Source: an uncultured Armatimonadota bacterium
Lineage (GTDB): Bacteria; Armatimonadota; UBA5829; DTJY01
Assembly: GCA_937875395.1 (NCBI GenBank)
Contig: CALNCU010000008.1
Coordinates: 1 to 7,246, forward strand
Reading direction: 5' to 3'
DNA: 7,246 nucleotides
Shown: piece after piece, positions 1 through 5,252 of the stretch
Numbering within the stretch: the first letter of the stretch is position 1
Layout: each line of letters begins with the position of its first letter
Notes under the pieces: generated by a model
Database searches by the model: none
What the model was told of the DNA's origin: nothing
The model's input: only the letters and a program-made list of their open reading frames with translations
Made by a program: the position numbers and the translations under genes

Positions 1-124
1 CTTCTGTTTTCCTTAATTCCTTACCCAATTCCGTATCGCTTTCATCATGGTTTATCAGGGATATTGCAGCAAGCAGTTGAATATTTTTTGCCGGATAGCC
101 ATGTAACTTAGGCGTACCCACCAT
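1..124 (-). CDS. Partial hypothetical protein, N-terminal 41 residues, cut by window edge
   Basis: An open frame begins at ATG (complement of 122-124) and stays open to the window edge. The N-terminus begins MVGTPKLHGYPAKNIQLL and continues with an apparently helical, charged segment that includes INHDESDTELGKEL. An in-frame TGA lies two codons upstream, so the start must be this ATG or the GTG right after it. No Shine-Dalgarno sequence sits at normal distance; the nearest GGAG is about 20 nt upstream. I do not recognise the family. A 41-codon open frame can occur by chance, but the composition looks protein-like and the direction agrees with all neighbours. The region just upstream carries repeated GTGCAGG and GTTGAATA words that may be its regulatory region. 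Confidence 0.45.
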   Translation of the reverse strand, partial: MVGTPKLHGYPAKNIQLLAAISLINHDESDTELGKELRKTE

Positions 125-216
125 TATTCAACGGAAAACGGAGATACTCCTGCACGGCGGCATAAAAGTTATTGTATGCCTGCACTCGTTATATTCAACC
201 AGCTACATCCCTGCAC
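125..216 (-). promoter_or_regulatory. Repeated GTGCAGG / GTTGAATA words upstream of the partial gene
   Basis: On the minus strand GTGCAGG occurs three times, at 210-216, 179-185 and 149-155, with start-to-start spacings of 31 and 30 bp, close to three helical turns. GTTGAATA occurs twice, at 192-199 and 125-132, each downstream of a GTGCAGG copy with gaps of 10 and 16 bp; the second copy runs into the start codon at 124. Phased direct repeats before a gene are what is expected of regulator binding sites or a duplicated promoter-like element. The function is inferred from layout only, and no regulator is identifiable. Confidence 0.4.
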
Positions 217-220
217 CAGA

Positions 221-283
221 GCAAACCTTTGTTCGGTTTGCATAACCGTCCGGGAGGCTGCAAGACCTCCCAACATGACGGTT
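221..283 (-). terminator. Two adjacent hairpins after ilvE, possible terminator
   Basis: Just past the ilvE stop codon there is a two-part stem: outer arms AACCGTC (244-250) and GACGGTT (277-283), inner arms GGGAGG (252-257) and CCTCCC (266-271), with an internal loop of 1 versus 5 nt. Next to it lies a perfect 7-bp hairpin, GCAAACC (221-227) with GGTTTGC (235-241), loop 7 nt. Neither is followed by a clear T-run on the minus strand; on the plus strand the larger one runs into TTTT. They may end or protect the ilvE transcript, but a standard intrinsic terminator is not proven. Confidence 0.4.
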
Positions 284-291
284 TTAATTGT

Positions 292-1164
292 TTAGAAGGG
301 CGCGCCTTCTACCTTTGTGTAGGCTCGGAAGGCTTCTATGAACTTGTTTGTAATCTCTCCGGGGCGGCCGTCGCCTATGGTGCGGCCGTCAGCCAATACC
401 ACGGGGATAACCTCTGCCGCAGTGCCTGTAAGGAAGCATTCGTCTGCATTGTAGAGGTCGAACATGGTGAAGAGCTTCTCTTCCATGCTTATCCCCAGGT
501 CTTTTGAAAGATCCATAACGGTGTTTCTGGTGATGCCTTCCAGTATGCCGGCATACGGCGGGGGGGTTATTACCTTTCCATCTTTTACCAGAAAAATATT
601 GTCGCCGGTAGCCTCTGCCACATGGCCCTGAAGGGTCAGCATAATGCCTTCGCCGGCGCCCATTCTGTTTGCCTCAAGCTTTGCCTGTATGTTTGCAACA
701 TACTTGCCGGTAGACTTGATTCTGGGCTCAAGGCACTGGGAGGGCGGCACTCTGGTAGAGACCGTGACTACGCTAAGCCCGTTCTTATACATCTCTTCAG
801 GGTAGAGGGCCAGCTGCTCTGTCATAATTATAATTGTTGGGTCCTTGACGCCTCTTGGGTCCAGGCCCAACCCTACGCCCCTGGTGATGGTGACCCTTAT
901 GTAGCAGCTGGATACTCCGTTGGTTCTGCATAAATTAAGTATTGCCTGCTCCATCTCTTCACGAGTGATGGGCAGATCAATCATAAGGGTGTGTGCCGAT
1001 GCATATAAACGCTTTACATGCTCTCTTAATTTAAAAACTTTTCCGGAGTAGGCCCTTATGCCTTCAAATGCTCCATCTCCGTATAGTAAGCCGTGATTAT
1101 AGACGGTGGTTGTTGCCTCCTCCTGTGGAACCAACTCTCCATTTATATAAACGACGCTACTCAT
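292..1164 (-). CDS. ilvE: Branched-chain amino acid aminotransferase (PLP fold type IV)
   Basis: This enzyme transfers the amino group between leucine, isoleucine or valine and 2-oxoglutarate, the last step of branched-chain amino acid synthesis, in the cytosol. The 290-residue protein has the class IV aminotransferase layout. Residues 1-40 hold the YINGELVP start and GDGAFEGIRAY; residues 45-57 match the LREHVKRLYASA motif; YIRVTITRG lies at 88-96. The PLP-binding lysine is K150 in PRIKSTG. AEATGDNIF (183-191) is the cofactor-side glutamate motif and GTAAEVIPV lies at 247-255. Length is normal for the short bacterial and archaeal IlvE group. The ATG start has AAGGGGG (1170-1176) five bases upstream. 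The YIR and LGLDPR motifs favour a branched-chain enzyme over D-alanine aminotransferase or 4-amino-4-deoxychorismate lyase, though substrate choice is not certain from sequence. No other ilv or leu genes are in the window; the gene appears to have its own promoter. Confidence 0.93.
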   Translation of the reverse strand: MSSVVYINGELVPQEEATTTVYNHGLLYGDGAFEGIRAYSGKVFKLREHVKRLYASAHTLMIDLPITREEMEQAILNLCRTNGVSSCYIRVTITRGVGLGLDPRGVKDPTIIIMTEQLALYPEEMYKNGLSVVTVSTRVPPSQCLEPRIKSTGKYVANIQAKLEANRMGAGEGIMLTLQGHVAEATGDNIFLVKDGKVITPPPYAGILEGITRNTVMDLSKDLGISMEEKLFTMFDLYNADECFLTGTAAEVIPVVLADGRTIGDGRPGEITNKFIEAFRAYTKVEGAPF

Positions 1165-1191
1165 AACAACCCCCTTGAATTCTATGTTTTA

Positions 1192-1221
1192 AGTATATCA
1201 CATCCACTTTGTGCGCCGCAA
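1192..1221 (-). promoter_or_regulatory. Probable ilvE promoter
   Basis: On the minus strand a -10 box TATACT (1192-1197) is preceded, after 18 bp, by TTGCGG (1216-1221), a partial match to the -35 consensus. Transcription would start near 1185, giving a leader of about 20 nt that includes the AAGGGGG ribosome site. The -10 is good (5 of 6) and the -35 weak (3 of 6). Confidence 0.4.
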
Positions 1222-1261
1222 CACGCACCGACTGCCAAATTTTTAGACGGTACCAGGATAA

Positions 1262-2539
1262 TCAGGGTTTGAAGACCGGTATAACGTAGGGGCCTTCGGG
1301 GATTACTGCAATAGAGGAATCCGCTGAACGTTCTACGCTTTCTGCAAGATGAGCCAGCAGGGATTTTACAGGGGTTGCTCCCGTAAGCCTTGCCTCCCCG
1401 GGCGGCAGTTTGGAGAAGAGGTGAACCGATCCCCTTAGCATGCATCTCACCTGCTGGCCCGTCTGCCATTCATCTACGTCTGCGTGCGCTTTTGCCCTGT
1501 ATTCCCGGCAAAATCTCTCTACGCCTAAACTCAACAGGCGCTCCTGCACACTAACGTAGGATGCAGAACCCAGCCCCTCTGAGCATTCTGAGGCTATGAA
1601 GAGGTTGCCGCCTTCGCAAAGCAAGTCTAATGCGCCCACCATGCCCTTAACCGTCTGGTAGTAGGTTTTATCCAGCGGGTATCCGGCGCCCGTGGTGAGC
1701 ACGGTGGAAAACCGCCTGCCTACCGGAACCATTGCGTAGTTTTTAAGAAAAGAGACTGCCGCCAGATGGCTCTCTGCAATCTCCCCAAAGTTTACATGGG
1801 AGAGCCTGCGATGCTCGTCTATTACGGTGTTCACTGCAAGTATCCGGCCTATCATGCGAGCTATCTCTATCTGCTCTTCATGGAGGGGGTTGCCCAAAAG
1901 GTTGCAGTTACGGGCGCCAGGGTCCTCCAGAAACCGCGCGTTGTGAACGGCGGTAATGGTATCTTTATGCGCTATGCCGGGGGTTATCAGCTTCCGCCCG
2001 CCGGAGTAGCCCGCCATAAAATGCGGCTCCACAAGACCGGTTACAATCTTAAGTTCAGATTCTATAAAACGCCGGTCGATTAAAACGGGGGTGCCGCGTC
2101 CAGTTTTCCCAAGAGAGACATGGTTTTTGCTATCTCTGGCAAAATGGTTTTCTATGCGGATATTTTTAAGCACCCAGGAATCGCCAATAAGTTCTCTAAG
2201 CTCATCCCCTTCGTTGGGACGGTGCAATCCGGTGGCAATAAGGATGGTGATACCGGATGCCGGGATGCCTGCCCGCATGAGTTCATGGATTATTGCCGAC
2301 AGAAGAAGTGCGTTTGGGACAGGCCTGGTAATATCGCAGACTAGTATGCAGGCGCTGCTCTTCCCCTTTGCCTCCCTGACCAGCGTCTCCGATGCAACGG
2401 GGTTTGACAGCGCATCTAAAACGGCTGATGCGGGGTTTGGGATGACGGACATGGGTTTCTTCCGTATAACGTGGATATCCCAATCATCAGGAAGTTCAAT
2501 GGGGAACCCTTTCCGTCCGTAATTAAGGGTTATCTGCAT
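1262..2539 (-). CDS. LarA-family nickel-pincer racemase/epimerase
   Basis: This is a homologue of lactate racemase LarA, which uses the nickel-pincer nucleotide (NPN) cofactor to racemise or epimerise alpha-hydroxyacids by hydride transfer. I set the start at ATG 2539, giving 425 residues, because AGGAG (2546-2550) lies six bases before it; the longer frame's TTG at 2545 directly abuts that ribosome site. Family residues are all visible: DITRP (D69, R72), ATGLH (H106), EPHF (H173), YSGGRK (K183, the lysine that carries the cofactor), H199 in TAVHN, YQTVKG (K298) and DEWQ (W358). Numbering nearly equals that of Lactiplantibacillus LarA, and length is the same as the family. Genes for cofactor synthesis (larB, larC, larE) are absent here and would have to be elsewhere. 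LarA homologues act on many substrates, so lactate should not be assumed; the sugar-enzyme neighbours allow a sugar-acid epimerase, as inference. Confidence 0.9.
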   Translation of the reverse strand: MQITLNYGRKGFPIELPDDWDIHVIRKKPMSVIPNPASAVLDALSNPVASETLVREAKGKSSACILVCDITRPVPNALLLSAIIHELMRAGIPASGITILIATGLHRPNEGDELRELIGDSWVLKNIRIENHFARDSKNHVSLGKTGRGTPVLIDRRFIESELKIVTGLVEPHFMAGYSGGRKLITPGIAHKDTITAVHNARFLEDPGARNCNLLGNPLHEEQIEIARMIGRILAVNTVIDEHRRLSHVNFGEIAESHLAAVSFLKNYAMVPVGRRFSTVLTTGAGYPLDKTYYQTVKGMVGALDLLCEGGNLFIASECSEGLGSASYVSVQERLLSLGVERFCREYRAKAHADVDEWQTGQQVRCMLRGSVHLFSKLPPGEARLTGATPVKSLLAHLAESVERSADSSIAVIPEGPYVIPVFKP

Positions 2540-2592
2540 TTTCAACTCCTGACATGCTTAGTTGGCTAACCGAATGATGGTTACTACAGAAG

Positions 2593-2601
2593 ATTATAAC
2601 A
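2593..2601 (-). promoter_or_regulatory. Extended -10 promoter for the LarA-family gene
   Basis: The minus strand reads TGTTATAAT, a perfect TATAAT hexamer (2593-2598) with the TGn extension (2599-2601). No good -35 box is found at 16-18 bp, which is common for extended -10 promoters. Transcription would begin near 2586, giving a leader of about 47 nt that ends in AGGAG and ATG 2539. Confidence 0.6.
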
Positions 2602-2604
2602 GTT

Positions 2605-2637
2605 ATGCCGCTGCTCTGCTTAGCAAGGCAGCGGCAT
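2605..2637. repeat. 10-bp perfect inverted repeat beside the larA-homologue promoter
   Basis: ATGCCGCTGC (2605-2614) and GCAGCGGCAT (2628-2637) are exact reverse complements around a 13-nt loop. The dyad sits immediately upstream of the extended -10, where a -35 box or operator would be. The word GGCAGCGGCAT (2627-2637) occurs again at 2735-2745 inside the nearby repeat block, so it may belong to that family. It lacks a T-run on either strand, which speaks against a simple terminator. Confidence 0.6.
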
Positions 2638-2728
2638 TCTAAAATGCTTACAACCCAGGTATTAACCTCTATAATTAATTTGGCTAGCTACTAATACTCT
2701 GCAAACTTAGATTTGCAAGTTCAAACAA

Positions 2729-2905
2729 GGCTTCGGCAGCGGCATGCCAAGGCACTCGTAGGCCGAAGTATCTTCCCGGGGATTTTACCGTCCTGGGCTT
2801 CGGCAGCGACGCCTCCGGCTCTGCGACCGAAGCATCGTACTGGGGGTGCTCAGTTACAAAGACTTTGGCGGCGCCTTCGGCTCTGCTACCCAGGTGCCGC
2901 CATCC
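2729..2905. repeat. Block of related GC-rich inverted repeats
   Basis: GGCTTCGGCAGCG occurs at 2729-2741 and again at 2796-2808. Each copy is followed by a matching inverted end, CCGAAGTATC at 2763-2772 and CCGAAGCATC at 2827-2836, so two units of 41-44 bp can each fold into a hairpin with about a 7-bp stem. A third hairpin has arms TGGCGGC (2866-2872) and GCCGCCA (2896-2902). It shares CGCCTTCGGCTCTGC (2872-2886) with unit two (2810-2824) at one mismatch. The same ends recur in the hairpin at 3936-3979. This looks like a dispersed palindromic repeat family (REP- or MITE-like); no transposase is near. Confidence 0.65.
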
Positions 2906-2925
2906 ATAATTAAGTTTACATGCTG

Positions 2926-3894
2926 CTAGGCCCAGAACATCTCTCCGCTCTGCTCGCGGATAATCAGCCCTTTAAGGAATGAGACGGCCTTCTCAAAGCC
3001 TTCTGTCTGAGGCATAAGGCTGTCTTCATGCTCTATGGAGAGCACCCAATCATATCCCACCATTCTAAGGTTGCTTACAATATCTTTCCAGGTTTGGGCA
3101 TCGTGGCCGTACCCTACCGTTCTAAATATCCAGCTCCGGTTTATCTCGTCGCCGTAGGATTTGGTATCAAGCACGCCGTTTACCGTCGTGTTTATTGGGT
3201 CTATCTTGCAATCCTTGGCATGGAAATGGTAGATGGCATCACCAAGTTTCCGTATTGCATGCACCGGGTCTATCCCCTGCCAGAAGAGGTGGCTGGGGTC
3301 AAAGTTTGCGCCCAACGCATCACCGCAGGCATCCCTAAGCTTAAGCAGGGTCTCCGGATTGTAGACCACAAAGCCCGGATGCATCTCAAAGCATATCTTT
3401 ACGCCATGATCTTTTGCAAACCCGGCCTGGGATTTCCAGTATGGGATTACCTGTGTCTCCCATTGCCATTTTAGTATTTTGTCAAAATCATCGGGCCAGG
3501 GGCAGGTAACCCAGTTGGGGTATTTTGCCTGCGGAGAATCCCCCGGGCAGCCGGAGAATGTATTCACACGCTCCACGCCAAGTTTTTGCGCAAGCTCTAT
3601 AGTCTTTTGCTGCACGGCGTGATGAGATTCTGCAATCTCTCTATTTGGGTGCAGCGGATTGCCGTGACAGGAGAGTCCGCTTATTACAAGCCTTCTTGAT
3701 TCTATGGCATGAAGAAAATCCTGACGCTTAGACTGGCTTTCAAGGAGTTCATCCAGATTGCAGTGGCTCCCGCCGGGGTAGTTGCCGCATCCAATTTCAA
3801 CTGCCTCTACGCCTACGCCGGCCACGTAATCAAGCATCTCTTCAAAGGGCATTCCGCCAAATGCAACTGTAAATATGCCTACTTTCAACTGCAT
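2926..3894 (-). CDS. Sugar phosphate isomerase/epimerase (AP endonuclease 2 / xylose-isomerase-like TIM barrel)
   Basis: The 322-residue cytosolic protein belongs to the TIM-barrel family that includes xylose isomerase-like and hydroxypyruvate-isomerase-like enzymes, and is predicted to bind a divalent metal and isomerise or epimerise a sugar. It begins MQLKVGIFTVAFG with PFEEMLDYV, then AVEIGCGNYPGG (31-42) and the typical LSCHGNPLHPN (74-84). Probable metal ligands are E170 in CFEMHP, D199 and H202 in NFDPSH, H225 in YHFHAKDC and E288 in SIEHED, so the site looks intact. Length is normal. The start ATG has GAGAGG only one base upstream, closer than usual, but the next in-frame ATG would remove the first strand. 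A weak promoter candidate, TTGCAT-17-CATAAA (3909-3937), would leave a leader of about 8 nt. The Gfo/Idh gene 108 bp upstream is a frequent partner of this family in sugar breakdown. The actual substrate cannot be read from sequence. Confidence 0.87.
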   Translation of the reverse strand: MQLKVGIFTVAFGGMPFEEMLDYVAGVGVEAVEIGCGNYPGGSHCNLDELLESQSKRQDFLHAIESRRLVISGLSCHGNPLHPNREIAESHHAVQQKTIELAQKLGVERVNTFSGCPGDSPQAKYPNWVTCPWPDDFDKILKWQWETQVIPYWKSQAGFAKDHGVKICFEMHPGFVVYNPETLLKLRDACGDALGANFDPSHLFWQGIDPVHAIRKLGDAIYHFHAKDCKIDPINTTVNGVLDTKSYGDEINRSWIFRTVGYGHDAQTWKDIVSNLRMVGYDWVLSIEHEDSLMPQTEGFEKAVSFLKGLIIREQSGEMFWA

Positions 3895-3935
3895 ACCTCT
3901 CTTTTAGTTTTATGGTGCCACAGAAGATTTGATGC

Positions 3936-3979
3936 AAGCCGGATACTTTGGCGGCTCCCATTGCCGAAGCATCCGGCTT
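3936..3979 (-). repeat. Long near-perfect hairpin between Gfo/Idh and isomerase genes
   Basis: Outer arms AAGCCGGAT (3936-3944) and ATCCGGCTT (3971-3979) are perfect over 9 bp. Inner arms CTTTGGC (3946-3952) and GCCGAAG (3963-3969) add 7 more, with one G-U-type pair and one mismatch depending on strand; the loop is 10 nt. It lies downstream of the Gfo/Idh stop codon and may end or protect that mRNA, although no T-run follows on the minus strand. Its ends (GATACTTTGG and CCGAAGCATC) match the repeat units at 2729-2836, so it is probably a dispersed repeat in a 3' region. A smaller hairpin AGGCT/AGCCT (3992-4004) overlaps the stop codon. Confidence 0.7.
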
Positions 3980-4002
3980 AATCACTGTGACAGGCTGCCA
4001 GC

Positions 4003-5058
4003 CTACTTAAGCACAACTTCCCTGCCGCTTGCGGCGGACCGGTAGATAGCATCCAGTATGCGCACTACCTCAAGGCCGTGCTCGCCGGTGGAGATAAGTG
4101 TCTTGCCGTTTACAATGCAATCTACAAAATGCTTTATTTCATACGTATGCCCCGGCTGATTGGGGAACTTGGGGGTAATGTCTACCTCTACCCCGTTCAT
4201 ATCTTTGAATATTTTAAGGGGGTCTACGTTGGCGCCGCCCCTGGTGCCTACCAGGGTTGTGTAGAGATCATCTTTCTCTATATGCGATGCCCAGCTTGCC
4301 TCCAGCACAAGGGTTGCGCCGCTATCCAGGCGGATGAAGGCAGAGGCCAGGTCTTCCACATCAAAACCGCCGCCGCCGTCTCTGTAACCGTAGGCGCTTA
4401 TTCCCTCTCCCTTGGGGCCGAACTGGGCGTATGTGGCGCCGGAGACAGTGGCTGCTTTGGGGTTTCCCATAAGCCAGAGCGCCAGATCAAGCACGTGCAC
4501 GCCTATGTCTATGAGCGGGCCGCCGCCGGATTTGGACTTGGTAGTGAACCATCCGCCGTAGCCGGGGATACCCTTTCTTCTAATCCAGCCGGTTTTGCCG
4601 TAGTAGATGTCTCCAAGCTCGCCTTCTTCTATAAGCTTCTTTAGAACCTGGGTGTCTCCGCGGAACCGGTTATTAAAGGCTGTCATAAGAATTTTTCCGG
4701 ACTTCTCTGCTGCTGCCAGCATCTTCTCACCATCTTTGAGGTTTGTGGTAAGCGGCTTTTCGCAGATAACGTGCTTGCCTGCATCCAGGGCTGCAACAGT
4801 CATCTCTGCATGCAGGTAATTTGGGGTGCATACGCTTACGGCATCTATAGAATCAAGCGCAAGCATATCCTTGTAATTTGTAAATACATTAGGTACGTTA
4901 AATTCTTCTGCTGCCTTTTTAGCTCTTTCTTCATTTACGTCACATATGGCAACTATCTCTGCATCCGGGCTTTCTGTATAACCTATAAGATGCAACCGGC
5001 CTATGCCTACGCCTATTACTCCAACACCTACTTTACCTGTTTTTTTCTTCACAGCCAT
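4003..5058 (-). CDS. Gfo/Idh/MocA family NAD(P)-dependent oxidoreductase
   Basis: This is a predicted dehydrogenase of the glucose-fructose oxidoreductase / inositol dehydrogenase family, oxidising a hydroxyl of a sugar, polyol or glycoside with NAD(P). With the chosen start it has 351 residues. The N-terminal Rossmann fold shows VGVGVIGVGIG (glycine motif about 10-20) and ends in CEKP (99-102), with the family lysine K101. The C-terminal alpha/beta domain has GGPLIDIGVHVLDLALW with D184 and H188, the usual substrate-side pair. Length is standard. The start is ATG 5058, with GGAGGT (5069-5074) ten bases upstream. The frame stays open to a GTG at 5109, but that extension overlaps the promoter at 5100-5128 and is unlikely to be translated. 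The N-terminus MAVKKKTGK is lysine-rich with no signal peptide, so the enzyme is cytosolic. The TIM-barrel isomerase downstream suggests joint action on one carbohydrate; the substrate is unknown. Confidence 0.92.
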   Translation of the reverse strand: MAVKKKTGKVGVGVIGVGIGRLHLIGYTESPDAEIVAICDVNEERAKKAAEEFNVPNVFTNYKDMLALDSIDAVSVCTPNYLHAEMTVAALDAGKHVICEKPLTTNLKDGEKMLAAAEKSGKILMTAFNNRFRGDTQVLKKLIEEGELGDIYYGKTGWIRRKGIPGYGGWFTTKSKSGGGPLIDIGVHVLDLALWLMGNPKAATVSGATYAQFGPKGEGISAYGYRDGGGGFDVEDLASAFIRLDSGATLVLEASWASHIEKDDLYTTLVGTRGGANVDPLKIFKDMNGVEVDITPKFPNQPGHTYEIKHFVDCIVNGKTLISTGEHGLEVVRILDAIYRSAASGREVVLK

Positions 5059-5099
5059 TTTACAGTGAACCTCCATTGGTTGAGAACTAAAACGCTGGT

Positions 5100-5128
5100 A
5101 TTCTAACACTTAGTTTGGAAACTGGCAA
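5100..5128 (-). promoter_or_regulatory. Promoter of the Gfo/Idh gene
   Basis: The minus strand carries TTGCCA (5123-5128), 17 bp, then TAGAAT (5100-5105): five of six matches in each box with ideal spacing. Transcription would start near 5093, with a leader of about 35 nt containing GGAGGT before ATG 5058. It lies just after the porin terminator, so the dehydrogenase starts its own unit. Confidence 0.68.
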
Positions 5129-5176
5129 CCTCTACTAAAAACTATTTTAAGGTTTGATGTAAAGCTGCAGGATGGA

Positions 5177-5214
5177 TAAATAAAAACCCCCGGAACCATA
5201 AGGCTCCGGGGGTT
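5177..5214 (-). terminator. Strong intrinsic terminator of the porin gene
   Basis: On the minus strand the stem AACCCCCGGAGCC pairs with GGTTCCGGGGGTT (5202-5214 with 5185-5197): 13 bp including one G-U pair, and a four-base loop TTAT. It is followed directly by TTTTTATTT. It begins about 38 nt after the porin stop codon. This is a textbook Rho-independent terminator and the clearest transcription stop in the window. Confidence 0.95.
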
Positions 5215-5252
5215 CTGGTCTGATTTACATCAGCGCCATATTCAAGTGCTGA

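Larger units (their letters stand above)
2540..2925. other. 386-bp intergenic region without a gene
   Basis: The gap between the LarA homologue and the sugar isomerase holds no convincing coding frame. From the LarA side it contains the AGGAG site, a small dyad TAACC/GGTTA (2567-2583), an extended -10 promoter (2593-2601), a 10-bp perfect inverted repeat (2605-2637), an AT-rich stretch of about 90 bp (2638-2728) in which I see nothing definite, and a GC-rich block of inverted repeats (2729-2905). The sharp change from AT-rich to GC-rich suggests that the repeat block was inserted or amplified separately. Confidence 0.75.

Noticed and set aside
128..187. Minus-strand frame reading VQEYLRFPLNNGGYA upstream of the partial gene
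   Set aside because: About 25 codons with no ATG and no ribosome site; it covers the repeated GTGCAGG words, so regulation is the simpler reading.
1204..1232. GTGCG/CGCAC 5-bp dyad in the gap after the LarA homologue as a terminator
   Set aside because: The stem is short, no T-run follows, and it overlaps the likely ilvE promoter.
2873..2904. Short minus-strand frame MDGGTWVAEPKAPPKSL in the repeat block
   Set aside because: Only 17 codons, no Shine-Dalgarno sequence at a proper distance, and it lies wholly within the hairpin repeat.
2713..2913. 66-codon plus-strand open frame across the repeat block
   Set aside because: It is rich in arginine, proline and alanine, follows the GC-rich repeats exactly, has no ribosome site and opposes every neighbour. 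It is best explained by repeat composition.
4078..4644. 188-codon plus-strand open frame opposite the Gfo/Idh gene
   Set aside because: It is a shadow of a well-supported minus-strand gene, with no domain that I recognise.
5040..5050. A7C run at the start of the Gfo/Idh gene as a programmed frameshift site
   Set aside because: The run resembles A-AAA-AAC but is not in the phase needed for -1 slippage, and the zero frame encodes a complete enzyme.
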